A stretch of 64,000 nucleotides of DNA, from NCBI GenBank assembly GCA_964526045.1, contig CAZGIF010000002.1:285107-349106 (forward strand), written 5' to 3'. The notes beneath the pieces are model-generated. The model made no database searches, had not been told where the DNA came from, and saw only the letters and a list, made by a program, of their open reading frames with translations. Source of the DNA: CAZGIF01 sp964526045 (lineage in GTDB: Bacteria; Patescibacteriota; Gracilibacteria; Absconditabacterales; Absconditicoccaceae). The position numbers and the translations under genes are program-made. How positions within the stretch are numbered: the stretch's first letter is position 1; the number at the start of each line of letters is the position of its first letter. This document shows, in pieces, positions 12,365 through 23,901 of this stretch.

Positions 12365-12537
12365 ATTATAAAGATATAATTCTTTATTTATGACATTTAT
12401 TTTGACCACCAAGAAAACATACAGATCTGCGTCTGTTTTGTCTTCTTGTTCTAGTGATCATTTGCAATGCCATTAGCACGTTATTAAATAAAGTAATGTC
12501 TATATATCCTAAACAGAGTACGATTGCAAGACTTTTT

Positions 12538-13728
12538 TTATTTTTGTGTAAAAAGATGTGCTCTGATAGAACTTCTCAATGCTACAAGTTCGTCATAGTC
12601 ATAGAAGAACAGAATCTTTTCGTTGCTGACGAGAGAGGAGTCAGTTGGCTTTTTTTGTAAAATAAATGCTGTTCGTGACTCTGCAATATCTTCTTCAGGA
12701 TTTGTGGCAGCATAGTCTGTCAAGAATTTTTCACTATTGTTTGTGTAAAACTCTTCTTGATCTTCTTCGCTTTTTTCTTCTCACATTGCTGTCGATTCTA
12801 TCAATGCTTGATGATCTTCTGCCTGCCAAAATTTTTGGACAAATGCGTAGAGATATCAATCTTTTGTACTACATCATTCTCATGGGAAGTATGTTGTACA
12901 TTTGTTAACAAAATCCATTCGAGCATCTTCGTCTTCTGGTCCATACACGATTTGTGCTGGTATCGCTCCGTTTCAAAGTTCTTTGTTTGTTAATGTCAAA
13001 ATGTGTCCGAATTCATGTATCAGCGTATATTGTAGCTCTTTGAAATCTACTGTACCGTCTTCCAAGAATACATCTTCAGGATCCATTGATAAAATCCAAT
13101 TGTTTTGATCGTTTTCATCTTGATAGACTAATCACATCGTTTCTCCATATCCATCCGTTTGTATAGCAAATTGTATAATTGGCGTACGATAACTAACAGG
13201 AATCATTTCTGACCACATTGATCGCATTGTTTGATGTTGTGGATCTATACTGTCTTGAGATGTTGAAATTAACGTATCTTGTTGTAGGTTATATATTGCT
13301 ATATCTTTCATATCTTTACTGTTTTCTTGATCTGCAAAACTCGTATTTTGTCATACATCTCGTGTATCATCCAAGTAATCTATAAGACAATTACTATCTT
13401 CATAATCACACAAAACATCATAGTTTTGATCTTCAAGTCACACGATAACCTGAGTTATAATTCGTTCAGATTGTTCATCTGCTGTACGTTCTAATATATC
13501 ATCCAATCTAACAACTATTTCAAACAAAAAATCGTCTCAATATGTTGGATAATATTGTTCAACATATGTCTCAATTATTCATTCCAAACGTTCAACTGTA
13601 TCTCGATCCGCGTCAGTTTCGTTGTATCAATACGCTGTTGATGAAAAACAGACTGAAAAAAGCACTGATAAACATAAACAAAAAGATAAGAAACGAGTAA
13701 GAAATCTTGATCAAAACATACGTTGCAT
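12538..13728 (-). CDS. secreted zinc metalloprotease (HExxH), 396 aa
   Basis: A clear signal peptide (MQRMFGSRFLTRF, then a Leu/Cys-rich core ending near STAYG) shows export. The zinc-binding HEFGH lies near residue 237 in TLIHEFGHILTLTNKE; a third ligand cannot be fixed by eye. The rest is acidic with scattered cysteines. Start ATG 13726-13728, stop TAA 12538-12540. Just upstream is the leader motif TATAGTCAGATT plus a T tract, shared with the lipoprotein genes near 56-57 kb. Substrate unknown: cell-wall proteins, host proteins or its own surface are all possible. A second HExxH protein, of different origin, lies at 58,474. Confidence 0.8.
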
Positions 13729-13756
13729 AGTAGTATAATAAAAAAAATAAATCTGA

Positions 13757-14575
13757 CTATATTGTGAGTGTATCTAAACGAGGTATATGTTGGAGTTGCT
13801 TTTCTGATACTCCATAATCTTTAAGTTTTTGCAATACTTTTTCACTAAATTGCAATTGCCTTACTTGGTTCATTGTACTTGCAAAATTTATATCAAACAA
13901 TCGAGTATAATGAGACAATATTGTATCTGGAAACGTTTTGATATCAGCATGTCTTGTCATGTTTCAAGTAATCAGATCCTCCAAAACTGCTGGTGAAATA
14001 TGTGTTTGTCAAAATGTATCGTCTTCTCACATATGTATTTGTTTATCGAATCTATACAAAGCATCAAAGTTGTCAAATGCGTCATATGTTAGGTTTTGTA
14101 GTTTGTCAGCATCTCTGATGATTTTGGTCAAAAGCATAGCTTCTTCTTGATCTTTAGCTGAGAGTGCTTGGTAGACAGGTTCGTCCAATAATTGTGTATG
14201 TGAAAATTTGTTATGGATCTTGCAAGCGAGATTGATCGTGACCAAGTCAGGATATTTTTCTTGTAAAATTCTAAAAACACCGTCTCCATGTTCGTATTCT
14301 TTGTTACCTACAATACGATCTGCCTGTACTTGATAAAATCTTCAAATATCATGCCGCAACGCAACAACCTCAGCTTTTCTCAAAAAATCTCTATCAAGGT
14401 TAGCCAACTCTGGTTGTGTTGTGATGACACGAAGTGTTGCATCCAAAACACCGTACACATGTCTCAATTTGTGAGCAATAAACTTTTGTACAGTCTCATT
14501 TGCTTGTCCGTGTTTTTCCCATACGAGACCAAAATGATATTCAAATTCAAGTGTTGCTTGTGTGATTGATAGCAT
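13757..14575 (-). CDS. HD-domain phosphohydrolase
   Basis: The 272-residue protein has the HD signature in VALRHDIGRFYQ (about residues 75-86), an upstream His region (HKLRHVYGV), a later IHNKFSH and a RDADK motif (about residue 150), the usual metal-ligand spacing of HD phosphohydrolases. It probably cleaves a nucleotide or phosphoester. The substrate is unknown and no fused sensor or synthetase domain is present. ATG 14573-14575 and TAG 13757-13759 frame it. It precedes the metalloprotease gene by 28 bases on the same strand. Confidence 0.8.
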
Positions 14576-14605
14576 CTATGTGAATGTGGTTTAATAAAAT
14601 ATATG

Positions 14606-14638
14606 ACAAACCATATCATAATTTATGATATGGTTTGT
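14606..14638 (-). terminator. long perfect hairpin after leuS
   Basis: A near-perfect 15-16 bp inverted repeat (ACAAACCATATCATAA and its complement) lies between the leuS stop and the next gene on the same strand. The trailing T run is weak, so it is a possible rather than a certain intrinsic terminator. Confidence 0.45.
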
Positions 14639-14703
14639 GGTTTTCTGTTCTTTAGTTTTTTTAATTTTTTTCTCTATTCTTTCTCTATTTTTCTGTTTAA
14701 TTT

Positions 14704-17700
14704 TTATCCAACAACTATATTGAGTATTTTTTGTGGAATAAAAATAACTTTTCTGACTTGTTTTCCATCTAAATACTTTTGAATTTTTGGATGCTGGTGG
14801 ACGAGTGCTAGTATATCTTGTTCTGATATGTCTGCTTCTACTTCAAATGTTTCTCTAACTTTCCCATTGATTTGTACTGGTATATTGACTGTGTTTTGTA
14901 TCAAAACTGATGCATCAACGCTTGGTCGTGATGTTGCAAAAATACTCGTTGTATGTCACAATTGTGATCGAATTTCTTCACACAGGTGAGGTGCAAATGG
15001 ACTCAAAATAACAATAAAATCTTGAAGTGTTTGTTTACTAATCTGTTGCTCTTTGACCATATGGTTTGTACAGACCATCATTTGAGAGACAGCAGTATTA
15101 AACTTGAAGTCATCTATATCTTCTCAGACTTTTTTGATTGTTTGGTGTAACAACGTACGTGTTTGGTCAGAATCTTTTTTGTTATTATCTGGAGTTGTTT
15201 TGTGTTTTTCGAATATTTTGATAACTTTATCCAAAAATCATTTGACTCATTTGACTCATGCAGTTGATCGAGCAACGCTGTTTTCGAATGGTCACATGAA
15301 CATCTCGTATATTCTAAACGCATCTGCTCCATATTCTGCAATCACATCATCTGGATTGATAACATTTCATCGTCTTTTTGACATTTTGCGTCCGTCTTCT
15401 GCCATGATAAGTCATTGGCTTCTAAGTTTTTTGAAAGGCTCGTCGTGGCTTACAATTCCTATATCATACAAGAATTTATGCCAAAAACGTCCATAAATCA
15501 AATGTCTTGTTGCATGTTCAAGTCATCATACATAGACGTCGGCTTGTCATCGATATGCTTCTTTGTCAGCGTCAACAAGTTGTGTGTCGTTGTGTGGGTC
15601 CATATAACGAATTCGATATCGTGAAGATCATGCTCGTTGGGGCATTGTATTTGACTCTCTTGTATACTCAACTCAATCTATTGTTACGTTCATTCGATCA
15701 TCTATCGCTGCAAGAGGTCCTTCTGTTGTTCATGTTGGCTCGTAGTTTTCTACATCTGGAAGTTCTAATGGCAACTTATCTAATCAGAGGGATTTTGGTA
15801 TATCTATTCTGGTTTTTCCTAGTTTTATGTTTTCTTCTTTTTCTTTGGTGTCATATATCATAGGTATTGGCTCTCATCGATATCTTTGACGTGAAAATAC
15901 TCGATCTTGCAATTTGTATTGCACGTGTTTGTTTCAGATATTTCTTTTTTGTAATCGTTGTTGCATCATTTGTATTGCATCTTCTGATGTTTTGTTTGAG
16001 TATTCTCATGAATTTACAAGTATTCATTTTTGAGTAGTAATAGCTATTTCGTTTTTTGTATCTTGTTGAGAAAGAAAAGTCTCTCGTGCGTCTGCATGTG
16101 CAGGTCGAGTTATCATTTTTGCAACGTCTTCTTTTTTGATCCATATGATATTATGATGTCATTCTTCTACTTCAGAATCTATTTTTTTGTTGCTTTTTAG
16201 TTTTGCATGAAAATATCTTCCAGTTGTGTCTTGATTTTTTTGTTTTGTATGTCTAAATCAAAGTACTTTTTTGTAGCTTCATACAAGTGATTTTATGATT
16301 TCAATATCTGTATATCCGGTTTCTTCGAGTACTTCTTTATAGACCGTTTCTTTTTCTGTGTCTCATGTTTCGATTCCTCATCATACAAAGTGATAATCAT
16401 CTCATTGTTCATGAGTCTCATGAATTAATAGGTATTCTCATTGATTGTTTTCTAAAATTACATCTACTACCTTTCTGTGCAATGTTTCACAATCTTTTTG
16501 TAGCGCGTCTTTTCATGTTAGGATATACTCTTTTGCTATGACGTCTTGTATCGGCAAATTGTATTTGCTTGCAAATTCGAAATCACGTTCATCGTGTGCA
16601 GGGACTCACATCACAGCTCAACTTCCATAGTTTGCTAAAACGTAATCCGCTATCCAGATTGGTATCTTTTTTCAAGAAAATGGATGAATTGCGTATGATC
16701 AACTTCGAACTCATGATTTGTCTTTTGCAAGGTCTGTTCTTTGTAAATCTGTTTTTGCTGCTGCTTGTGCAACATACTCAGTGACAGCTTTGGACTGGGC
16801 TGGAGTTGTGATTGATGTTACGAGTGGATGTTCAGGTGCAAGTGCCAAGAAACTAACTCCATAGACTGTGTCAATACGAGTGGTGTATGTTGTCATGTGA
16901 TGTGCATTTTTTTTGGCAAATCAAGACAATAATCTTAGTGCAGCATCGTTTGATGATGTCAAAAATTCTTGCATTTGTTCCGCATTGAGGTCATGGTATG
17001 CTAAATCATGTTGTTTCGATTTGTACAATGAACATAGTGGAAAATAGATGTCCTTGGTTGTATGTTCTTGATCTGTGATGATAATATGTCTTTTGGCTTG
17101 TGCTACGTGATATTCTGATCCATCATACAATGCATAGACATCCAAAAAATATCACGATATCTCTCAACCGTTGTCAGATGCGATTTTTTTGTAATACGAT
17201 ATCATTTTATCATACACAGTTTGTTGATTGTCAGTATCTAGCACTCATGCTATTCTTTTTGCGTGTTTTTTTGGTTGTTGATCGTCAGGAAGTCAATCTA
17301 TATACAAACCAGTATCATTCGACAAACTTGGCAGTCCCGTTGCATCAAAAAATCATTTTGCTTTTTGTTTTGCAATCTCGGTTTCGTCATTTCCAGTTTC
17401 TGCAATATCACCTATCTGTTTGTCCAGATCATGTATATCCAAAAAATGTACCCGACCGTGTTGTAAGTGTTGTTTATATCTTTGTATTTTTGCTTTGTTG
17501 TGCGTTGCTAATACGATTGGAGTTGTGCAAGCATACTCTTGCATAGAGCGAGCAAATCATACTATTGATGTTTCTTGTCATTGTTCTTTTATTGTTGCCC
17601 ATAATGCTTGAAGCCAATCCTGACTGTCTTTTTTATAATACATTTTGATAAGTTGTAGTTCGCCATTGTCTATATGAGCTTGAATATCTGATGTATGAGC

Positions 17701-19245
17701 TTGGAAAGCAAGTTCAAAAGAACTAGAATTGTAGCTTAAAACATAATCAGCATCTGACTCTATAGTGTCTGGGATACTAAGCTTGATATGCGACCAATCA
17801 ACAGTATCTAAGTTCATAACAAAAGTATTTTGAAACACTCGCATGTATTCATATCAATATCGATCAGTTAATTGTTGTACATCATCTATAATAGTATCTC
17901 ATTCTTGCAAGGCATGTCATAATGAATTGTTGCTTGGAATAGACTTGTGCCAGTGATGTGATGCGATTTTTTCTGGTTCTTTGTTTGTGATTTCTCCCAA
18001 TACAGTTACGTCGAAAAAATGACCAATATGTCGTCATTTGGATGCAACAAGAGGGTTTGATCCGCGATAGTGTAGTGTATCGATTTCTACTCATAGTTCT
18101 TCACGAATTTCTCTACGAAGAGTTTGTTCAAGAGATTCTCCATGCTCTATTCATCATCAGGGCATTGTATTACTAGTCTGTCGTTTTTTGGGTTTACATG
18201 TGAGGATTGCTCAGTCTTGATTGCGGATAATTCATCTTACATAGTGAGTTACTCCTGATGCTTGATCTGGAACAAAATTTTCTGGTTTGATATTGTGTTG
18301 TGGTTGTTTTTTAGGTGTAGTTGGTATTAATCGTTCTACATTTGTTCATTCGCTTCTTCATATTCGATTGCGTTGCATTTGTTTGACATGATCAGGTCGT
18401 TGATCAAGCGTGTCAAGCCCTTCTAATAGTCTTTGTGCATATTCTGTGATACGCAACATCCATTGTCTCATTGCTTTGCGTTCAATAGCAGAACCACAAC
18501 GTTCACATTTCCCGTCTTCAAGATCTTCGTTTGCAAGTCATGTTTTGCAACTTGGACATCGATTGACTGGCTCATGTGACAAGAATGCGAGACGACGAGT
18601 GTCTAGAAATGCGTCAATGTCGTCAGAACTATCTTTTTTTGTTTCTGTTTTAGTTTTTGATGTTTGTTGTTTTTTGTAAAAATCTAGAAAATCTTGAATA
18701 TTTTGGGTTTTTGGTGGTTTTTTTTGTTCGGGTAGTTTGCAATAGTTTCTAATCTCTTTTTCTAGTTCTGCAATTGGTATTGATTTTTGTTGTTTTTTGT
18801 CATAATAATATTCGAATAATTTCACGAAAATCCATTGCGTTCGTTTGTAGAAATCAGGATCTGTTGTAGAAAAAGATCTACTTCGATCATAGTCAAATCC
18901 TATTTGTTGCAGTTGTTGTTTGAATGTATCTATTGCTTCTTTGGTGATTTCTTTGGGGTTACGTTTGTTTTTCATTGCGAACTGTTCTGTTGGTAGTCCA
19001 AAACTGTCAAATCACATTGGATGTAGTACGTTGTGACCTTCGAGTCTCTTTTTTCTTGAGATAATATCAGTTGCGATGTATCATTTGGGATGTCAAACAT
19101 GCAATCATGCTCAAGATGCATATGGAAACATGTCCAAAACATAGTACTTTGGCTTGTCTCATCATTCTGTTGTTCTATAGGTCTCGTTTCTTTTCCAAAA
19201 TTCTTGTCGTTTGTGATGGATGTTTTGTAAATCAATACTAGTCAT
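14704..19245 (-). CDS. leuS: leucyl-tRNA synthetase with embedded Nudix, HAM1 and second Nudix domains (1513 aa)
   Basis: Charges tRNA-Leu. LeuRS hallmarks in order: FPYASGAGLHVGHPKGY (HIGH box, 49-52), zinc CPSC 230-233 with CERC 247-250, GRSEG 296-300, editing-domain YTTR (787-790) and HDERD (Asp888), FSRQRY, KMSKRRGNV and the C-terminal VQINGKVR and KVIFIP. Bacterial LeuRS is usually about 860 residues; the excess lies in two insertions. The first (about 305-780) holds a canonical Nudix box, G364 to V386 (GGIEHGE, REIREELGV), then a HAM1/RdgB-like domain: VLATHNKAK 578-586, ETGNDE 616-621, SNDTGLYIDG 642-651. The second (about 905-1075) holds another Nudix box, 956-978, with Asp962 for Glu and Lys970 for Arg. 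All parts share one frame, with no stop or internal start needed. The synthetase and editing residues look intact. Confidence 0.95.
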
Positions 19246-19432
19246 GTAGGTTGTGAAAAAACAAAAATGCGAGACATGCTAGTATCAGAATAGACTTTTG
19301 AGTCAAAAAGTCAATTACAGATGACTGACTTTGTGTAGCTAAGAATTCTCCTTTGATAAAGGAGATATCTGACGAGGTAACGAGGAAGTCAGAGGATTTA
19401 TATTACTTTGCCATAATTTGTATATATATATC

Positions 19433-19468
19433 AAAAAACCACATATCTTTTATGATATGTGGTTTTTT
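19433..19468. terminator. bidirectional hairpin terminator
   Basis: AAACCACATATC and its complement flank a short loop, with A and T runs on either side. It can terminate the dehydratase gene on the minus strand. The same 12-base stem recurs after dnaK at 37,117-37,150. Confidence 0.7.
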
Positions 19469-19502
19469 GTACTGTAGGTTCTGTTCCCGACAGTATAGTG
19501 TA

Positions 19503-19784
19503 TTAATTAGCATATGCTTGATACACAACGTCCAAGATTGTAGCTACTTCTTGATCTTTGTCAGTGACTTCGTCAAGAACCTCTCAATCTATTTCATGTG
19601 TTTGCAAGATAATATGTACTTTGTTGTAAATATTTGTCCATTGAGGATGGTGTTCAACTTCATCTATTTGACTGCTGCAGTCACTCATCCACTCAATTGC
19701 ATCCAAAAAACTATCAAATGTATATGTTTTGTGTAGTGCATTATCTTTTTCTGTCCATTCTGTATATGTTTGTACCTTTGCCAT
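19503..19784 (-). CDS. pterin-4a-carbinolamine dehydratase family protein
   Basis: The 93-residue product has the PCD/DCoH signature VEHHPQWTNIYNKVHI (about residues 42-57) and the later THEIDGE, close to the family's THD-x-G-T pattern, and is the usual length. The enzyme dehydrates 4a-hydroxytetrahydropterin; in bacteria without aromatic hydroxylases the real role is often unclear. Reading TCA at 19584 as Gly is needed to reach the proper end at TAA 19503-19505. ATG at 19782-19784. Confidence 0.87.
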
Positions 19785-19805
19785 GTGTAGCTACAAAAAT
19801 AAATG

Positions 19806-20603
19806 TTACAAATCTATAGGTTGTTTTTTGATAAGAATTCCTAGAAGTTTAGCTATTTCTCATCTTGGAATATTCATATCTCGTTTAGCCTTAGTATCTA
19901 GAGTTGCTTTAGCAATATAGTCATTTTCATAAGCTAGTTTCATGTAATTAGTAGCAAAATGATCTCCTGTCTCATCTTGATATCCGTATAGCATTCTCAT
20001 CATTACAGTTATTGCTTGTCCATATGTGATTTCTCTAGTTGGTAAGAACATTCCTTTACTTCCTTTGAACAATCCCATTTGGCATGATTCTACCATCAAT
20101 GTTGCAAGGTCGCTATGTCATTCAGCAGTATCTGAGAATTGACATTCTGCAGTAGTTCTTGAAGTTTCGCTTTTATTTAGAATGTTTTTGCTAGCTAATA
20201 CTAACATTTTAGCAGCTTCATCTCTTCTAACTGGTTTTTCAGCCATAAATGTAGCTGTTGTTCCAAATTTTGTAATACTTAGAGATGCAAGATCTGCTAA
20301 TATACTTTCCATACTTTCACTTGTAAGTGATAGATTTTGGATGTCAGCAAATGTCATGTTTTCATAAGAGTTCTCGTCAGTAGCTTCTTCAACTTCTGTG
20401 TCGACAGTTACATCGACGTCAACATCAGTTGTTTCTCAGTCCATTTCTGTGTTGATTTCTGCTTCAAGTTCAGCTTCAATTTCATTAAGAATGTCGTCAA
20501 GTTCATCTGCTTGTGCAAGATTTATTGAAAGAGTTGAAAATGTCATTGCAGTAACTAAACCAGCACATAGCATAGTTGTGCTAAATTCTTTGATAATATT
20601 CAT
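19806..20603 (-). CDS. secreted SLH-type (S-layer homology) protein
   Basis: The 265-residue protein has a signal peptide (MNIIKEFSTTMLCAG, then TMTFSTLSINLAQA), a very acidic Glu/Asp/Thr linker (about 30-80) and a C-terminal half with two SLH-like units. These contain VRRDEAAKMLVLA, CQFSDTAEGHSDLATLM, GLFKGSKGMFLPTREITYGQA and NIPRGEIAKLLG. SLH modules bind pyruvylated secondary cell-wall polymers, so it is probably noncovalently attached to the wall and may form or anchor a surface layer. It is short for an S-layer protein and may be an anchor or adaptor. Confidence 0.8.
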
Positions 20604-20644
20604 GCGTAAAAAGGGAAAAAATAAAGTAATTAAACAATAAATAT

Positions 20645-21745
20645 TTATAATTCGAATGCAAGTGATTGCTCACATCACAATTGAATACATCAAACAACAC
20701 CTATCATTCCACCGTTGTCAGTAGAGTATATTTTTTTGATAGGTCTATGAATATGCATAGCATAGTCTTTTGTATGATCTTTCTCATATTTATTTGCTTG
20801 ATTCGTAAGCCATTGTATGTTTTGGGTAAGTGATTGCAACTTTTCTCGTAACCTATCGTTTGCAGAAACTCATCATACTATAGCTAGACTTTTGACATCA
20901 TGAATAATTCATGCCCTGATGAGTTTTTTTGCAAGGACGTCTGTTACTGTTTCTTGAAATGCAAAACAGATATCTGCGATATATTCGGGAGTAAGCGATT
21001 GGTCGTTTGCTGTAAGGTCTTGTAATATGTGATGGACTTGGGACTTCAATCCAGAAAAACTAAAATCATGTTTGTATGAATCCAAAAATGTTGCTTGTAG
21101 TTTGATGTTTGGGTTGGGTTTTCATAATGTAGCTTGTTGCGAAATTCGAGGTCATCATGGGTATGGTCACCCTAGCATTCTAGAAACTTTATCAAAACAC
21201 TCTCAAGCTGCATCATCTACACTTTCACCAAGTTTTGTAAGAGTAAGTGTGTTGTTTTGTTCCAAAAGATAGAGTTCGTTGTGTCCTCCAGAGACTGTCA
21301 AAACAGCTGCTGGAAATTGCACTGTGTCTTTGTGTCTATCAGCATAGATCGAAAATATATGTCCATAGATATGGTTGACTGGTGTATGTGGTATGTCATA
21401 CGTATGAGAGAGCATATGTGCAAAAGTTTTTCCTACAATGAGAGATCATGGCAGTCCTGGGTATGCGGTGTAACAGATATTGTCAATATCTTCAAAAAAT
21501 TCTACAAAAGATGATGCTGACACGGTTTGTGTCCCAAGATACTCTTGTACAAGATGACTAAAAACTTCAAGTATATGCTCTGCATGTTCTCTTGATGCTA
21601 ATTCTGGTACAACTCATCAATATTGAGCGTGTTGTTGTATTTGAGAATATGCTTTCATATGTGTTACTTCAAATGTTTCGTTTTTGTATTCAACGATTGC
21701 AAGTGATGTGTCATCACAACTGGTTTCTATAGCTAAGACGCGCAT
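20645..21745 (-). CDS. tsaD: tRNA N6-adenosine threonylcarbamoyltransferase
   Basis: The 366-residue product starts MRVLAIETSCDDTSLAIVE, the diagnostic TsaD/Kae1 opening. It has the metal-binding VNHIYGH (HxxxH), AVLTVSGGHNELY, FSFSGLKSQV and a C-terminal nucleotide-binding VGGVSANDRLRE. It transfers threonylcarbamoyl to A37 of ANN-reading tRNAs in the cytoplasm and is universal in bacteria. ATG 21743-21745, TAA 20645-20647. Confidence 0.95.
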
Positions 21746-21772
21746 ATAGTTTGAGGTAATTACAAAAATAAA

Positions 21773-22228
21773 TTATATTTTGAGACTTCTTGCAAGTTGA
21801 TTCATTGCACTATCTGGAACAGTATGTAACATGGGAATATAGTCTGAAAGTTCTACGACAAAATCTTTGATGTTTTGTGGTTCGTCTTTGAATGTGTGGA
21901 TATGGTTTTTTCCTTGTATAACAAATAATATATTGTTTATATTGTGCTCTTTATCTTTTACTTCTATTTTGAATCATTGAATGCTACTTCGTGGGTGGCT
22001 TTTTGCTCATATCTGCAAATGTGTATTGTATAATGATATAGGTATGGGTTGTGCGTTACTGATAGAAAAAAATAAATATCATCACAAAAGTAAGCATGTT
22101 ACGATTGCTCCAACATAGTTTTGATAAATAATAGAAAGAATTATAAGCGAGCAAAAAAAACCTGCAAACAAAACGTATCGAACAGTTGTTCTTTCGTAGA
22201 TCTCACTATTGTGAACAACGACTTGCAT
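21773..22228 (-). CDS. two-helix membrane protein, 151 aa
   Basis: A short polar N-terminus is followed by two adjacent transmembrane helices (VLFAGFFCSLIILSII and VGAIVTCLLLGGYLFF, about residues 20-58) and a roughly 90-residue soluble domain, an arrangement like bacterial PH-domain or YcxB-type membrane proteins. No confident family. The frame is open upstream to an ATG at 22297, but ATG 22228 gives the more natural start. It precedes tsaD by 27 bases on the same strand. Confidence 0.65.
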
Positions 22229-22482
22229 GTGATTATGGTCAGAATAAATATTTTGATATTTCCAATTAGATAGTAGGAAAAAATAAGACAAAAACAATGA
22301 GAATTCTTAAAAAAAACCTCTCTGTTTTTTGTGAAAAGGCGTTGCATTTCTGTAAATATTCCACATACTTTTGGGTGATATTTGAGCACAAATGCCAAAA
22401 CCATCTTGAATTATACACCTAGACATTGCTCTTTGAATGTTTGAGTACACTATACGTTTTTTTTAATCTTTTTATTCTTTTT

Positions 22483-23355
22483 ATGAGACATATTGCAGTC
22501 TTGGCTCGTGAAGTGTGTGAATACGCGCCTCGTCATACCAAACTCTATGTTGACTGAACTGCTGGACATGGATGACATATGCAAGTGATGCGAGAAGCTT
22601 TCTCTTCTCAAAACGAAGAATTTGTTACTATAGGTTGTGATGTAGATCCTCTTATGTTGTCCAAAGCTACTTCTCATTTGCAAGAAGCTTGAGTTACTAG
22701 GTTTGAATTGTTACACTCTTCGTATCAACATATGGCAGATTTTTTGTCTCAAAAATGAGTGTCTGCTGACTATATTTTGCTTGATTTGTGAATAAACCGA
22801 GATCATATTTTGCAAGCAGACCGTTGATTTTCTCTCAAAAAAGATGGTCCTCTTGATATGAGATTTTCATCAGAATGACCTACCGCACATGCTGTTATTC
22901 AATCTTTGCATGCTGAAGATATGATTGATCATTTGATGCAATATGGGGATTTTTCTCCCAAAAGGGCAGAAATCTTGGCGTATTATATAAGTAAACACAA
23001 AAGAAATTCGTTGATGAAAACTACGTTGTGATTCAAAAAGATACTCTGACAACTTAAAGTATGAACACAAGAATTAGCAAGAATATTTCAAGTATTGAGA
23101 ATAGTAACAAATCACGAATTAGATCAATTAGAGGTTTTTTTGTCAACATTTGATCGCTGTGTTTCTCCTTGAGGGAGATGTAGTATAATTAGTTATCATA
23201 GTGGAGAAGATAGACTTGTCAAAAATGCTTTCAAAAAGCTTTCTCGTACATGACGGACCATTATCACCGATCAGCCTATCGTTCCTACAAGTAATGAAGT
23301 TTACCGCAATAAAGCATCTAGAAGTGCGAAAATGAGAGTCATTCAAAAAAACTAG
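22483..23355 (+). CDS. rsmH: 16S rRNA (cytosine1402-N4)-methyltransferase RsmH
   Basis: The 290-residue product has the SAM-binding motif YVDGTAGHGGHMQ (the MraW GxGGH signature), then IGCDVDPLML, YILLDLGINRDH, RGFSLKKDGPLDMRF and CVSPGGRCSIISYHSGEDRLVK. Five of those glycines come from TGA. It methylates C1402 in the decoding centre of 16S rRNA. As in most bacteria it begins a cell-division cluster: the next gene encodes an FtsL-like protein 75 bases later. TAG at 23353-23355. Confidence 0.96.
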
Positions 23356-23430
23356 TCTATTCAAACTAATACAAAAAAATATCAGACTCGGTGAGAGTTT
23401 TCGTTTCTACTTATTACGTTATTATTACAT

Positions 23431-23796
23431 ATGAATAGAAAATTTGTCTTTGTAAGATCAGAATGAGAAACGCTCTACAAAAAAGCAAAAAATATGATGC
23501 AACAGCATACGAATCTTTTTGAAAAATCAAAATATTTGTTTTTGGTTGTGTGGTTTTTTACAAATATTCTTTTTTATGGTATTTATGTAAATCTTTCGTC
23601 GACAAAATGATACTTTTTGTCAGAAGCAGAATCAGAAAAAGAACAACTCGAATTTTCGTATAATATAACAACACTCAATATGACAGAATATTACAGAACA
23701 TTACGAAATGATATGCACCGTAGTGCTCAGGTCAAAAAAATTGATATCATCCATGATGTAGTATCTATAGAAAAAAAGAAAGTCGCATCTAAATAA
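23431..23796 (+). CDS. FtsL-like single-pass membrane protein
   Basis: The 121-residue product has a cytoplasmic N-terminus of about 35 residues, one transmembrane helix (YLFLVVWFFTNILFYGIYV) and an outer segment predicted to be coiled coil (EAESEKEQLEFSYNI). This size and topology, and the position directly after rsmH, match FtsL, a divisome scaffold that is poorly conserved in sequence. The call rests on synteny and topology. Confidence 0.6.
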
Positions 23797-23901
23797 TTAT
23801 TGCTAACTTACTATTGACAAATATAAAATAATATTTTCTCTTGCTTTTTTGCAGATGAATTATAAAATATTTGTATTCTTTTATTTTCTATCGAAAAATA
23901 T

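Noticed and set aside
18972..19235. Minus-strand frame of 87 codons beginning near the leuS start
   Set aside because: Out of frame with leuS, which has the HIGH box in this segment.
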